Shown: piece after piece, positions 1 through 5,358 of the stretch
How positions within the stretch are numbered: position 1 is the stretch's first letter
Layout: every line of letters begins with the position of its first letter
Source of the DNA: Pseudomonadota bacterium
GTDB taxonomy: Bacteria > Myxococcota_A > Polyangia > Polyangiales > Sandaracinaceae
Assembly (NCBI GenBank): GCA_023427125.1
Contig: JAEZBP010000811.1
Coordinates: 1 to 7,919, forward strand
Direction: 5' to 3'
Length of the DNA: 7,919 bases
Program-made: the position numbers and the translations under genes
Notes under the pieces: generated by a model
Told to the model about the DNA's origin: nothing
Databases searched by the model: none
What the model saw: only the letters and a program-made list of their open reading frames with translations

Positions 1-45
1 GAGCGCAGGGCCCGCCTCCTCTTCGTGGCGTACTCGACGACGTAG
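1..45 (+). CDS. Possible 3' end of a rightward gene entering from the left edge
   Basis: Frame 1 reads 14 codons from the window edge to a TAG at 43-45, with a peptide ending RARLLFVAYSTT. A GC-rich hairpin begins four bases after this stop, as expected at the end of a gene. Fourteen codons are too few to identify a product, and the two other forward frames are also open for a while, so this rests mainly on the position of the hairpin. If real, the gene converges with ruvC, whose stop is at 145. Confidence 0.25.
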   Translation, partial: ERRARLLFVAYSTT

Positions 46-48
46 ACT

Positions 49-65
49 CGCGGTGCACCACCGCG
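49..65. terminator. GC-rich hairpin between possible convergent gene ends
   Basis: CGCGGTG (49-55) and CACCGCG (59-65) form a perfect 7-bp stem around a 3-nt loop. A smaller stem, GTCTC/GAGAC around CGAT, lies just after it. Neither strand shows a T-run, so intrinsic termination is not demonstrated; the hairpin could also be a 3'-end stabiliser. The rest of 1-144 shows no convincing gene on either strand. Confidence 0.35.
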
Positions 66-144
66 TCTCCGATGAGACCGTGCGAGTGACCGCCCACCGA
101 GCGCGTCTTCTACGACCTCGCGGCCCAGGAAAGGCGCGCGAGCG

Positions 145-633
145 CTATCGCTGGTCGGAACGCCGGACGCGGCTCGCCGCGAGGTGAGTGATGGCGATCG
201 CGAGCGCGTCGGTCGCGTCCTCGGCCGGCAGCTCCGTCAGGCCGAGCATCGCGCCGACCACGCGCGCGATCTGCGCCTTGTCGGCGGCGCCGCGGCCCGC
301 GACCGTGCGCTTGACCAGCGCCGGCGGGTACTCGGCCAGCGGGAGCTGCCGCTTGGCGACGAGGAGCAGCACCACGCCGCGCACGTGCCCGAGCTTGATC
401 GCCGCGTTGGCGTGCTTCGCGTAGAAGATATCCTCGACCGCGATCGCGTCGGGCCGGTGCTCGCCGACCAGCGCGTCGAGCCGGTCGAAGACGATCTCGA
501 GGCGGTCGGCGAGCGGATCGTCGGGGCGCAGCCGGATCACGCCGGCGGCGATGCCGACGATCTTCATGTTGCGCTGCTCCGCCACGCCCCAGCCGGTCTT
601 GCGAGTGCCGGGGTCGATGCCGAGGACCCGCAT
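145..633 (-). CDS. ruvC: RuvC, crossover junction endodeoxyribonuclease
   Basis: RuvC is the resolvase that cuts Holliday junctions symmetrically in homologous recombination and repair, normally with the RuvAB branch-migration motor. The 162-residue product has the usual family length. The RNase H-like fold is recognisable from MRVLGIDPGTRKTGWG at the N-terminus, VEDIFYAKHANAAIKLGHVRG in the middle, the VKRTVAGRGAADK segment and EDATDALAIAITH near the end. The four expected acidic catalytic residues are D7, E67, D139 and D142. The start is the ATG at 633-631, where the family N-terminus begins; a longer open frame back to 741 only shadows the gene before it. No Shine-Dalgarno site precedes the start. 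Instead the stop and start are fused as TGATG, pointing to translational coupling with the upstream SUI1-family gene. ruvA and ruvB are not in the window. Confidence 0.96.
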   Translation of the reverse strand: MRVLGIDPGTRKTGWGVAEQRNMKIVGIAAGVIRLRPDDPLADRLEIVFDRLDALVGEHRPDAIAVEDIFYAKHANAAIKLGHVRGVVLLLVAKRQLPLAEYPPALVKRTVAGRGAADKAQIARVVGAMLGLTELPAEDATDALAIAITHLAASRVRRSDQR

Positions 634-1031
634 CAGGAGCGCACGACCCGCTTGGCGCCCTGGCCCTCGAGCCAGTCGGCGGCGCGCTCGACGAGCGAGC
701 CGAGGAGGACGACGTCCTCGCCCTCCACCACCGCGCCGCACCCGAGCGCGCTCTTCATGCGGCCGGCGAGCTCCTCCCGGTGCTCGGCTCCGATCCCCGT
801 GATCCGGGGCGCGGTCTTGCCTCCGCGCCCCTTCTACTCGCGCCGCACCACCACCTTCGGCGCGAAGACGGCGGGGACCTCCGAGCGAGCACCGCGGAGC
901 GCCAGCGGACCCTCATCAGGGGCCACGGGCTCGGGCGCTGCGGCCGCGGGCGTGCCGGCCAGCGCGGCGAACGGGCTGTGCGTGAGCTTCGCGCCGCCGC
1001 TCGTGTCGATGGGCTTCGATCGCTTGGACAT
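633..1031 (-). pseudogene. SUI1/YciH-family translation initiation factor, interrupted by an in-frame TAG
   Basis: SUI1/YciH (eIF1-like) proteins bind the small ribosomal subunit and affect start-codon selection. The frame opens at the ATG at 1031-1029, with GAGGAG seven bases upstream, and reads 65 codons: an Ala/Pro-rich N-terminal extension ending APKVVVRRE. TAG follows at 836-834. The same frame then continues for 66 codons with unmistakable SUI1 content (KGRGGKT just after the stop, then ITGI, GCGAVVEGEDVVLLGS and a terminal helix) and ends in TGA at 635-633. Reading through gives 132 residues, close to the family's size. Nothing is lost or shifted; one codon, probably AAG, CAG or GAG originally, is a stop. 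The next possible start after it is the ATG at 758, too late to rescue the KGRGGK loop. It may be a recent pseudogene, a sequencing error or a read-through gene; the sequence alone cannot decide. Confidence 0.85.
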
Positions 1032-1032
1032 C

Positions 1033-1182
1033 TCAGCGCTCCTCGGTCTGGTCCGCGTCCGGCCGTAGCGCCGCGAGCGGATCCACGCCCACGCGCCGCA
1101 GAAATCCATACGTCATCGCGGCGAGCGCGAGGAGCGAGAAGACGAAGAGCACGGCCCTCCGATGCTTGCGGACGATCTGCAC
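1033..1182 (-). CDS. Small single-pass membrane protein, 49 residues
   Basis: This short frame starts at GTG 1182-1180 and stops at TGA 1035-1033, one base before the start of the SUI1-family gene. The product begins with a basic segment (VQIVRKHRRA), has one hydrophobic helix at about residues 10-28 (ending AAMTYGFL), and ends in a charged tail rich in Asp and Glu. The Shine-Dalgarno sequence of the next gene is made from this gene's last codons, GAG GAG CGC TGA, a packing typical of a real operon partner. The start lies six bases after a TAGGCT box, which suggests a leaderless message. I do not recognise a family. An inner-membrane protein with a cytoplasmic N-terminus is the likely topology. 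Confidence rests on operon packing, GC-biased third positions and the clear membrane helix. Confidence 0.7.
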   Translation of the reverse strand: MQIVRKHRRAVLFVFSLLALAAMTYGFLRRVGVDPLAALRPDADQTEER

Positions 1183-1188
1183 GACCGG

Positions 1189-1194
1189 AGCCTA
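1189..1194 (-). promoter_or_regulatory. TAGGCT -10-like box for the leftward operon
   Basis: On the minus strand TAGGCT occupies 1194-1189, and the GTG start of the 49-residue gene follows after six bases. This matches the TAnnnT form of a sigma-70 type -10 element, so transcription would begin at or beside the start codon. No good -35 element is visible; TTCGAT lies about 17 bases upstream but is a weak match. The GAGGTAGG around the box could instead act as a loose ribosome-binding site. Confidence 0.45.
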
Positions 1195-1245
1195 CCTCGC
1201 CGGCGCGAGGCATCGAACGGCACGCGCGCTCGCGCCGGGCTGAGG

Positions 1246-1251
1246 TAGGCT
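1246..1251 (+). promoter_or_regulatory. TAGGCT -10-like box for the rightward propeller gene
   Basis: TAGGCT at 1246-1251 is followed by six bases and the GTG start at 1258, exactly mirroring the box of the divergent gene. Transcription starting about seven bases after the box would give a leaderless mRNA. No -35 match is visible. AGG at 1247-1249 might alternatively serve as a weak ribosome-binding site with an 8-nt spacer. Confidence 0.45.
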
Positions 1252-1257
1252 CCGTGG

Positions 1258-2277
1258 GTGCGCCGGCGCCGCGTCGCGATCGCCACGCTCGTCATCGTGC
1301 TCGCGCTGGTGGGTATGGTGGGGGTGTGGGCCTGGCCGTCCGAGCCGACCTGGTCGCGCGAGCAGCCGATCGTCGAGATCCCGCTCTCCGGCGGGCCCGA
1401 GCTGCCGGAGGCCGAGATCTCGGGCCTCGCGTGGCACGAGGACGAGCTCGTGCTGCTCCCGCAGTACCCCGCGCGCTTCGGAGGCTCGGTGTTCGTGGCC
1501 GCGCGGCGCGATCTCTCGGCCTTCATCGAGGGCCGCTCGCGCGAACCGGTGCGCACCCGGCGCGTGCCGCTCGAGGCGCCTGGCCTCGAGGACGCGCTGC
1601 CGGGCTTCGACGGCTACGAGGCGATCGCGATCACCGGCGAGGACGTCTACTTCGCCGTGGAGGCGCGGCCCGATCCCGAGCACACCGTCGGCTATCTGCT
1701 GCGCGGCCGCGTCGCGCCGGGCCGCCTCGAGCGCATCACCATCGACGTGACGCATCGGGCGCGCCTGGCCGCGCAGACCGATCTCACGAACACCGGGTAC
1801 GAGGCGATCACGGTGGCGGGCGATCGCGTGCTCGCGCTCTACGAGACCAACGGCGACATCAACCCGAGGCCGCGTGTGCTCGCGTTCGATCGGGCGCTCG
1901 AGCCCGCGGGCGAGCTCTCGATCGGAGCTCTGGAGTACCGGGTGACGGACGCGACGACGGTCGATGGCGCGGGACGCTTCTGGACCGCGAACTATCACTG
2001 GCCCGGCTCTCCGTGGCAGCCGGGCGCCTGCCGGATCACCGAGGCGTACGGCCGCGGCGAGAGCCACGCGCGCTGCTCCACCGTCGAGCGCCTGGTGGAG
2101 CTGGCGATCGAGGGCTCGCACGTCGAGCCGACGGCGCGCGCGCCGATCCTGCTCGAGCTCGTCGACGATCTTCACGCGCGCAACTGGGAGGGGCTCGTGC
2201 GCATGCCGGGAGGCGGCTTCCTGTTGATGACCGACGAGCACCCGGCGTCGATCCTCGCGTTCGTGGCCGAGGAGTGA
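1258..2277 (+). CDS. Membrane-anchored beta-propeller-like protein (phytase-like/esterase-like type)
   Basis: The 339-residue product opens with RRRR and a hydrophobic segment at about residues 6-26, so it is probably anchored in the inner membrane, or secreted, with the rest outside the cytoplasm. The body holds blade-like repeats, each a short strand pair around an E-A/E-G motif: ISGLAWHEDELVLLPQ (54-69), GYEAIAITGEDVYFAVEA (119-136), GYEAITVAGDRVLALYET (180-197), a weaker copy near 230-247, and NWEGLVRMPGGGFLLMTDE (309-327). This layout resembles the 'esterase-like activity of phytase' and SdiA-regulated propeller families, in which conserved Glu/Asp residues bind metal. The assignment is from motif appearance only, and no substrate can be named. 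GTG 1258 is chosen because it supplies the full basic-hydrophobic signal and follows the TAGGCT box. Two cysteines (258 and 273) could pair. Confidence 0.85.
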   Translation: MRRRRVAIATLVIVLALVGMVGVWAWPSEPTWSREQPIVEIPLSGGPELPEAEISGLAWHEDELVLLPQYPARFGGSVFVAARRDLSAFIEGRSREPVRTRRVPLEAPGLEDALPGFDGYEAIAITGEDVYFAVEARPDPEHTVGYLLRGRVAPGRLERITIDVTHRARLAAQTDLTNTGYEAITVAGDRVLALYETNGDINPRPRVLAFDRALEPAGELSIGALEYRVTDATTVDGAGRFWTANYHWPGSPWQPGACRITEAYGRGESHARCSTVERLVELAIEGSHVEPTARAPILLELVDDLHARNWEGLVRMPGGGFLLMTDEHPASILAFVAEE

Positions 2278-2291
2278 TCGCGGGGACGGAT

Positions 2292-2305
2292 CGCCCGCGC
2301 GGGCG
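2292..2305. repeat. Perfect 14-bp palindrome before the DnaJ-like gene
   Basis: CGCCCGCGCGGGCG is fully self-complementary and abuts the TATACC box that begins at 2306. It lies 15 bases after the stop of the propeller gene. It may be an operator overlapping the promoter spacer, or a weak 5-bp terminator hairpin for the upstream gene; no T-run follows. Confidence 0.5.
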
Positions 2306-2311
2306 TATACC
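2306..2311 (+). promoter_or_regulatory. TATACC -10-like box for the DnaJ-like gene
   Basis: TATACC lies 12 bases before the ATG at 2324, in a stretch otherwise almost free of A and T. It would give a leader of about five or six bases. No Shine-Dalgarno sequence precedes the ATG, which fits a very short leader. The last position is C rather than the consensus T, and no -35 is evident. Confidence 0.35.
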
Positions 2312-2323
2312 CACTCGAGCGCC

Positions 2324-3241
2324 ATGGACGATCGGCCGTTCGAGGACCTCTTCGACAGCTTCCAGAGCATCTTCGGGGACCTCTTCGCGGGAGCGCCGCG
2401 GCGAGAGCTCCGAATGGAGCTCGTGCTCGAGCTCCGAGAGGCGGTGGAGGGAGTGCGCCGCGAGCTCACTCTCGCGAAGACGGTCTGCTGCGAGGCGTGC
2501 CGCGGGCGCGGCGGCGCCCCCGGCGCGACGTTCAGCGCGTGCGCGAGCTGCGGAGGCACGGGCGGCGAGCGGCAGACGCAGGGCTTCTTCGCGCTCTCCA
2601 CCTCGTGCCCGGGCTGTCAGGGCAAGCGCGGCGTGTGGAGCGAAGCGTGCGCGGCCTGTCACGGAGCGGCCCGCAGGACGCGCCCCGAGCGCGTGATCGT
2701 GACCGTCCCGGGCGGGGTCACCGATGGACACGTGCTGCGCTTGGCCGGCAAGGGGAACGACCTCGGCGACGGGCAGGGCCCGGGCGACGCGCTCCTCACG
2801 ATCGCCGTCCGCTCGGACCCCCACCTCACGCGTCAGGGCGACGATCTCCACCTGCGCGCCGGGGTGCCGGAGCCGATCGCCGAGCGCGGTGGGGAGATCG
2901 AGCTCGCGTTGCCCTCCGGCGCTCACCGCCTTCGCGTGAAGGAAGGAGTGAAGAGCGGGGACGAGCTCACCCTGCGCGGCTGGGGCGCGGTGAAGCTGGG
3001 GTCGCCGGCCACCCCGATCATGCCCTTCGACGAGCCCTATCGCTCCGTCGACACCCGCGATCATCGCGGCGACCTCGTCGTCACCTTCGAGGTCGAGGGG
3101 CAGCCGCTGCCCGACGAGAAGCTCACCCCCGGCGAGCACGCCGCGCGCGAGAACGCCACCTCCGACGCGCGCTTCGCGTGGGGCGTCGTCGCCGGCGGCG
3201 TCGTGCTCGCCCTCGCGCTCGCGTACGCGGCGCTCACCTGA
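2324..3241 (+). CDS. J-domain-less DnaJ-like protein with zinc finger and C-terminal membrane anchor
   Basis: This 305-residue protein resembles DnaJ/Hsp40 from the end of the G/F region onward. Residues 6-22 (FEDLFDSFQSIFGDLF) look like a remnant of the G/F region. The zinc domain keeps all eight cysteines in four CxxC units: C56/C59, C73/C76, C95/C98 and C109/C112. Units one and two have the full CxxCxGxG pattern; units three and four have lost the final glycine. Two substrate-binding beta-domains follow (about 120-265), including VPGGVTDGHVLRLAGKGND and GDLVVTFEV. There is no J domain and no HPD motif, so it should not stimulate DnaK ATPase in the usual way. A hydrophobic helix at about 286-304 ends at the C-terminus, making it a probable tail-anchored inner-membrane protein facing the cytoplasm. 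A role in holding or handing over membrane-associated clients is inference. The start is the first ATG, just after TATACC. Confidence 0.88.
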   Translation: MDDRPFEDLFDSFQSIFGDLFAGAPRRELRMELVLELREAVEGVRRELTLAKTVCCEACRGRGGAPGATFSACASCGGTGGERQTQGFFALSTSCPGCQGKRGVWSEACAACHGAARRTRPERVIVTVPGGVTDGHVLRLAGKGNDLGDGQGPGDALLTIAVRSDPHLTRQGDDLHLRAGVPEPIAERGGEIELALPSGAHRLRVKEGVKSGDELTLRGWGAVKLGSPATPIMPFDEPYRSVDTRDHRGDLVVTFEVEGQPLPDEKLTPGEHAARENATSDARFAWGVVAGGVVLALALAYAALT

Positions 3242-3273
3242 CGAGAAGCTCTCCCCTCCGCGCGCGCATCCGA

Positions 3274-3279
3274 TATCCT
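3274..3279 (+). promoter_or_regulatory. TATCCT -10-like box for puuD
   Basis: TATCCT stands 11 bases before the puuD ATG in a 49-base intergenic gap, and would give a leader of about four or five bases. There is no Shine-Dalgarno sequence before the ATG. No -35 element is recognisable, so co-transcription with the DnaJ-like gene remains possible. Confidence 0.35.
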
Positions 3280-3290
3280 CGCGGCGCCTC

Positions 3291-4499
3291 ATGGATGTCC
3301 CGATCGCCGACTGGCTCTCGCTGATCCTGCGCTGGCTCCACATCATCTTCGGAGCCGCCTGGATCGGCACCTCGTTCTACTTCAACTGGCTCAACAATCA
3401 CGTCCGCCCGGTAGAAGGCGAGACGCGCGAGGGCGTGGCCGGCGAGCTCTGGTCGATCCACGGAGGCAAGTTCTACCAAGTCGTGAAGTACGGCGTCGCC
3501 CCCCCGCGCCTGCCGAAGACCCTCCACTGGTTCAAGTACGAGGCGTACTTCACGTGGGTCACCGGCTTCTTCCTGCTCGCCATCGTCTACTACCTCGAGC
3601 CGAGCGCGTACCTCGTCGACGCGAACGTGCGCGTGCTCCATGGCCTCTTCCCCGCGGAGTGGGTGGAGATCGGCGCCGTCGCGATCGGCGTCACCACCCT
3701 GATCGCCGGCTGGGTGGTCTACGATCTCCTCTGCAAGTCACCGCTCGCCCGCCTGCCGGTGCTCTTCGCGATCGTCGGCTTCGCGCTGATGACCGGCGCC
3801 GCGCTCGGGCTGACGCAGATCTTCGGCAGCCGCGCCGCCTACATCCACGTCGGCGCGCTGATCGGGACGATCATGGCGTGGAACGTCTTCTACGTGATCA
3901 TCCCGAACCAGAAGCGCGTCGTCGCCGCGATGACCGAGGGCAAGGATCCCGACCCTCGCCTCGGCGAGGCCGGTGCGCTGCGCTCGCTCCACAACAACTA
4001 CCTCACGCTCCCCGTGCTCTTCATCATGGTGAGCAACCACTACCCGATGACCTTCGGTCACGCGTGGAACTGGGCGATCCTCGCGGCGATCTCGCTCATC
4101 GGCGCCGGCGTGCGGCACTGGTTCAACTTGCACGGCCAGGGCCGGAAGAACGCGTGGCTCCTGCCCGCAGCGGCGGTCGCGATGATCGCGCTCGCGCTCG
4201 TCAGCTCGCCGAAGAGCGCGGCCGAGTACGAGGGCGAGGTCACCTTCGCGATGGTGCGCGACATCGTCGATCGGCGCTGCGTCGAGTGCCACTCGGCGAC
4301 GCCGACGAGCGAGCTCTACGACGCCGCGCCGCAGGGCGTGATGTTCGACACCCCGCAGCAGATCTCCGATCGCGCGTCGCGCATCAACACGCAGGTCGTC
4401 GTCACCCAGCAGATGCCCCTCTCGAACCTCACCGGCATGACCGACGAGGAGCGCGCGATCCTCGCCGCCTGGTATCAGCGCGGCGCGCACACCGAGTAG
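3291..4499 (+). CDS. puuD: Urate hydroxylase PuuD, membrane protein with C-terminal cytochrome c domain
   Basis: PuuD oxidises urate to 5-hydroxyisourate, the first step of urate breakdown, and is expected to pass electrons through a fused cytochrome c rather than make hydrogen peroxide like soluble uricase. The 402-residue product has a polytopic part of about eight helices (near 5-33, 86-104, 122-147, 152-176, 182-205, 236-256, 259-280 and 288-305), starting with WLSLILRWLHIIFGAAWIGT. The cytochrome domain follows (about 315-400) with the heme site C330-V-E-C333-H334; M375 or M383 in the MPLSNLTGMTDEER segment is the likely axial ligand. The domain should lie in the periplasm. The ATG at 3291 gives the family N-terminus. 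No other purine-catabolism gene is in the window. Its TAG stop is one base from the stop of the convergent lipoprotein gene. Confidence 0.92.
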   Translation: MDVPIADWLSLILRWLHIIFGAAWIGTSFYFNWLNNHVRPVEGETREGVAGELWSIHGGKFYQVVKYGVAPPRLPKTLHWFKYEAYFTWVTGFFLLAIVYYLEPSAYLVDANVRVLHGLFPAEWVEIGAVAIGVTTLIAGWVVYDLLCKSPLARLPVLFAIVGFALMTGAALGLTQIFGSRAAYIHVGALIGTIMAWNVFYVIIPNQKRVVAAMTEGKDPDPRLGEAGALRSLHNNYLTLPVLFIMVSNHYPMTFGHAWNWAILAAISLIGAGVRHWFNLHGQGRKNAWLLPAAAVAMIALALVSSPKSAAEYEGEVTFAMVRDIVDRRCVECHSATPTSELYDAAPQGVMFDTPQQISDRASRINTQVVVTQQMPLSNLTGMTDEERAILAAWYQRGAHTE

Positions 4500-4510
4500 A
4501 TCACTCGGTG
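4490..4510. terminator. Hairpin spanning the stop codons of puuD and the convergent lipoprotein gene
   Basis: CACCGAGT (4490-4497) and ACTCGGTG (4503-4510) form a perfect 8-bp stem around the 5-nt loop AGATC. The puuD TAG (4497-4499) and the opposing TGA (4503-4501) lie at the top of the stem and in the loop. The symmetry makes both proteins end in Thr-Glu. A shared bidirectional terminator or 3'-end stabiliser is plausible, although neither strand has a T-run. Confidence 0.55.
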
Positions 4511-5193
4511 GGCTCCTGCGCGGGTGGGATGAGCTCGTAGACCTCGATGACCTCGCGCCCGCGCTGCACGCAGTACGCGCGCCAGGGCAGCCACTCCGAC
4601 TCGTCGCCCAAGGGCATCAGCCGCTGCTGGCAGTACGCGTAGGAGACCACCGCGTCGCTGGCGAGCGGCCGCAGCACCGCCGAGAGGCTCGACACGTAGA
4701 TCTCGAGCAGCTCCGCGTCCGAGGCGATGTCGGTCGGCACGGGGGCCCCGCGCATGCCGGCGACGAGCTCCTCGAGCGCGTAGCCGAGGAGGGCCGCCGC
4801 CATCGCGCGCTCGTGCGCGGGCTCTTCGGGCACCGCCTCGCTCATCGCGACGGCCTCCGCGAGCGCCTCGCGGCGCGCGGTGACCCACGCGGCGAAGGGG
4901 CCCTCGGCCCACTCCGTCAGCGCCTCCTCGGTCGCCGCGGCAGGTCCGTCCGGCGGGCGAATGGCCACCGTCTCCTCGACCTCGGACCAGAGGTCCTGGA
5001 GCGGCTGCGAGAGCGCTTCGCGCGCGATCGCGGGCGCGGGCACCGGGATCGGGGTAGTCGTGCGCAGAGGGTGCGCCGGCGTGACCTCGGCCTCACCGCC
5101 TGCCGTCGACGCCGCCGGGGCCCGCTCGGACGCCGGCGCCACACCACCACATGCGCTCACCCAGAGCGCCGCCATCACGAACGCGTTCTTCAT
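4501..5193 (-). CDS. Predicted lipoprotein of unknown function
   Basis: The 230-residue product starts MKNAF and has a short hydrophobic segment ending in the lipobox V12-S13-A14-C15, followed by Gly-Gly. Cleavage by signal peptidase II with lipidation at C15 is therefore expected. Residues 18-60 are an Ala/Pro/Thr-rich linker of the type that tethers a periplasmic domain. The remainder is mostly predicted helix and acidic, with two late cysteines (C188, C208) that could form a disulfide. I recognise no family. The start is the ATG at 5193-5191, seven bases after a TAGGCT box and with no Shine-Dalgarno site. It stands alone: it converges with puuD, and the kinase gene upstream ends 165 bases away behind a strong hairpin. 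Confidence 0.85.
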   Translation of the reverse strand: MKNAFVMAALWVSACGGVAPASERAPAASTAGGEAEVTPAHPLRTTTPIPVPAPAIAREALSQPLQDLWSEVEETVAIRPPDGPAAATEEALTEWAEGPFAAWVTARREALAEAVAMSEAVPEEPAHERAMAAALLGYALEELVAGMRGAPVPTDIASDAELLEIYVSSLSAVLRPLASDAVVSYAYCQQRLMPLGDESEWLPWRAYCVQRGREVIEVYELIPPAQEPTE

Positions 5194-5200
5194 CGCGCCG

Positions 5201-5206
5201 AGCCTA
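5201..5206 (-). promoter_or_regulatory. TAGGCT -10-like box for the lipoprotein gene
   Basis: On the minus strand TAGGCT lies at 5206-5201, seven bases before the ATG at 5193. It is the third identical hexamer in the window at nearly the same distance from a start codon, supporting a -10 role with leaderless transcription. No -35 is visible at 16-18 bases. Confidence 0.5.
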
Positions 5207-5255
5207 CACCGTGTCGACGACGGCTGAGCTGGCTGTGCGCGCTGTGTTTGCTTGG

Positions 5256-5276
5256 CGCGCGCTTCGCCAGCGCGCG
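5256..5276 (-). terminator. Strong GC hairpin downstream of the histidine kinase gene
   Basis: CGCGCGCT (5256-5263) and AGCGCGCG (5269-5276) form a perfect 8-bp stem with a 5-nt loop, 83 bases past the kinase stop. A second stem, CGGAC/GTCCG around TTTCC (5287-5301), lies between. No T-run follows on the minus strand, so a non-canonical or Rho-assisted terminator is the best guess. The rest of 5194-5358 holds only the lipoprotein promoter box and a short direct repeat. Confidence 0.5.
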
Positions 5277-5304
5277 GCGAGCGGCACGGACTTTCCGTCC
5301 GGTC

Positions 5305-5357
5305 GGCGCTTCCCGTCCCCGGTGTCCGCTGGCGCTTCCCGTCCTCGGCGGTGTCCA
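5305..5357. repeat. Short tandem-like direct repeat after the kinase gene
   Basis: GGCGCTTCCCGTCC occurs at 5305-5318 and again at 5331-5344, a 26-base offset. Similarity continues after the perfect 14 bases (CGG, then TGTCC), with a 3-base CGG insertion in the second copy. A degenerate third copy, CTTTCCGTCC, is at 5291-5300. The repeat ends two bases from the kinase stop codon and has no known function. Confidence 0.6.
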
Positions 5358-5358
5358 G

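Larger units (their letters stand above)
1186..1254. repeat. Long imperfect inverted repeat filling the divergent intergenic region
   Basis: Outer arms CGGAGCCTACCTC (1186-1198) and GAGGTAGGCTCCG (1242-1254) are perfect 13-bp complements. Inner arms CCGGCGCGAG (1200-1209) and CTCGCGCCGG (1229-1238) add 10 more pairs. They are separated by an asymmetric bulge of one base (1199) against three (1239-1241), leaving a 19-nt apical loop. Each outer arm carries the TAGGCT box of one divergent gene, and both genes start with GTG at the same distance from it. The region looks like an inverted duplication of a promoter, or a shared operator. Confidence 0.75.

Noticed and set aside
145..741. A longer RuvC starting at 741
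   Set aside because: The extra 36 residues are Arg/Gly/Ala repeats that overlap the SUI1-family gene in another frame; the conserved N-terminus begins at the ATG at 633.
834..836. TAG as a pyrrolysine codon
   Set aside because: Nothing in the window supports a pyrrolysine system, and the family has an ordinary, usually charged, residue at this point.
184..1068. A 294-codon forward open frame opposite ruvC and the SUI1-family gene
   Set aside because: Its Arg/Asp/Ala-rich translation has no domain-like pattern, and it is antisense to confidently identified genes; long spurious frames are expected at this GC content.
780..2696. A 638-codon forward open frame overlapping the propeller and DnaJ-like genes
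   Set aside because: The translation is dominated by Arg/Ala runs, while the overlapping frames encode recognisable proteins.
2036..3370. A 444-codon reverse open frame opposite the DnaJ-like gene
   Set aside because: It is antisense to a gene with clear zinc-finger motifs, and its own translation shows no family features.
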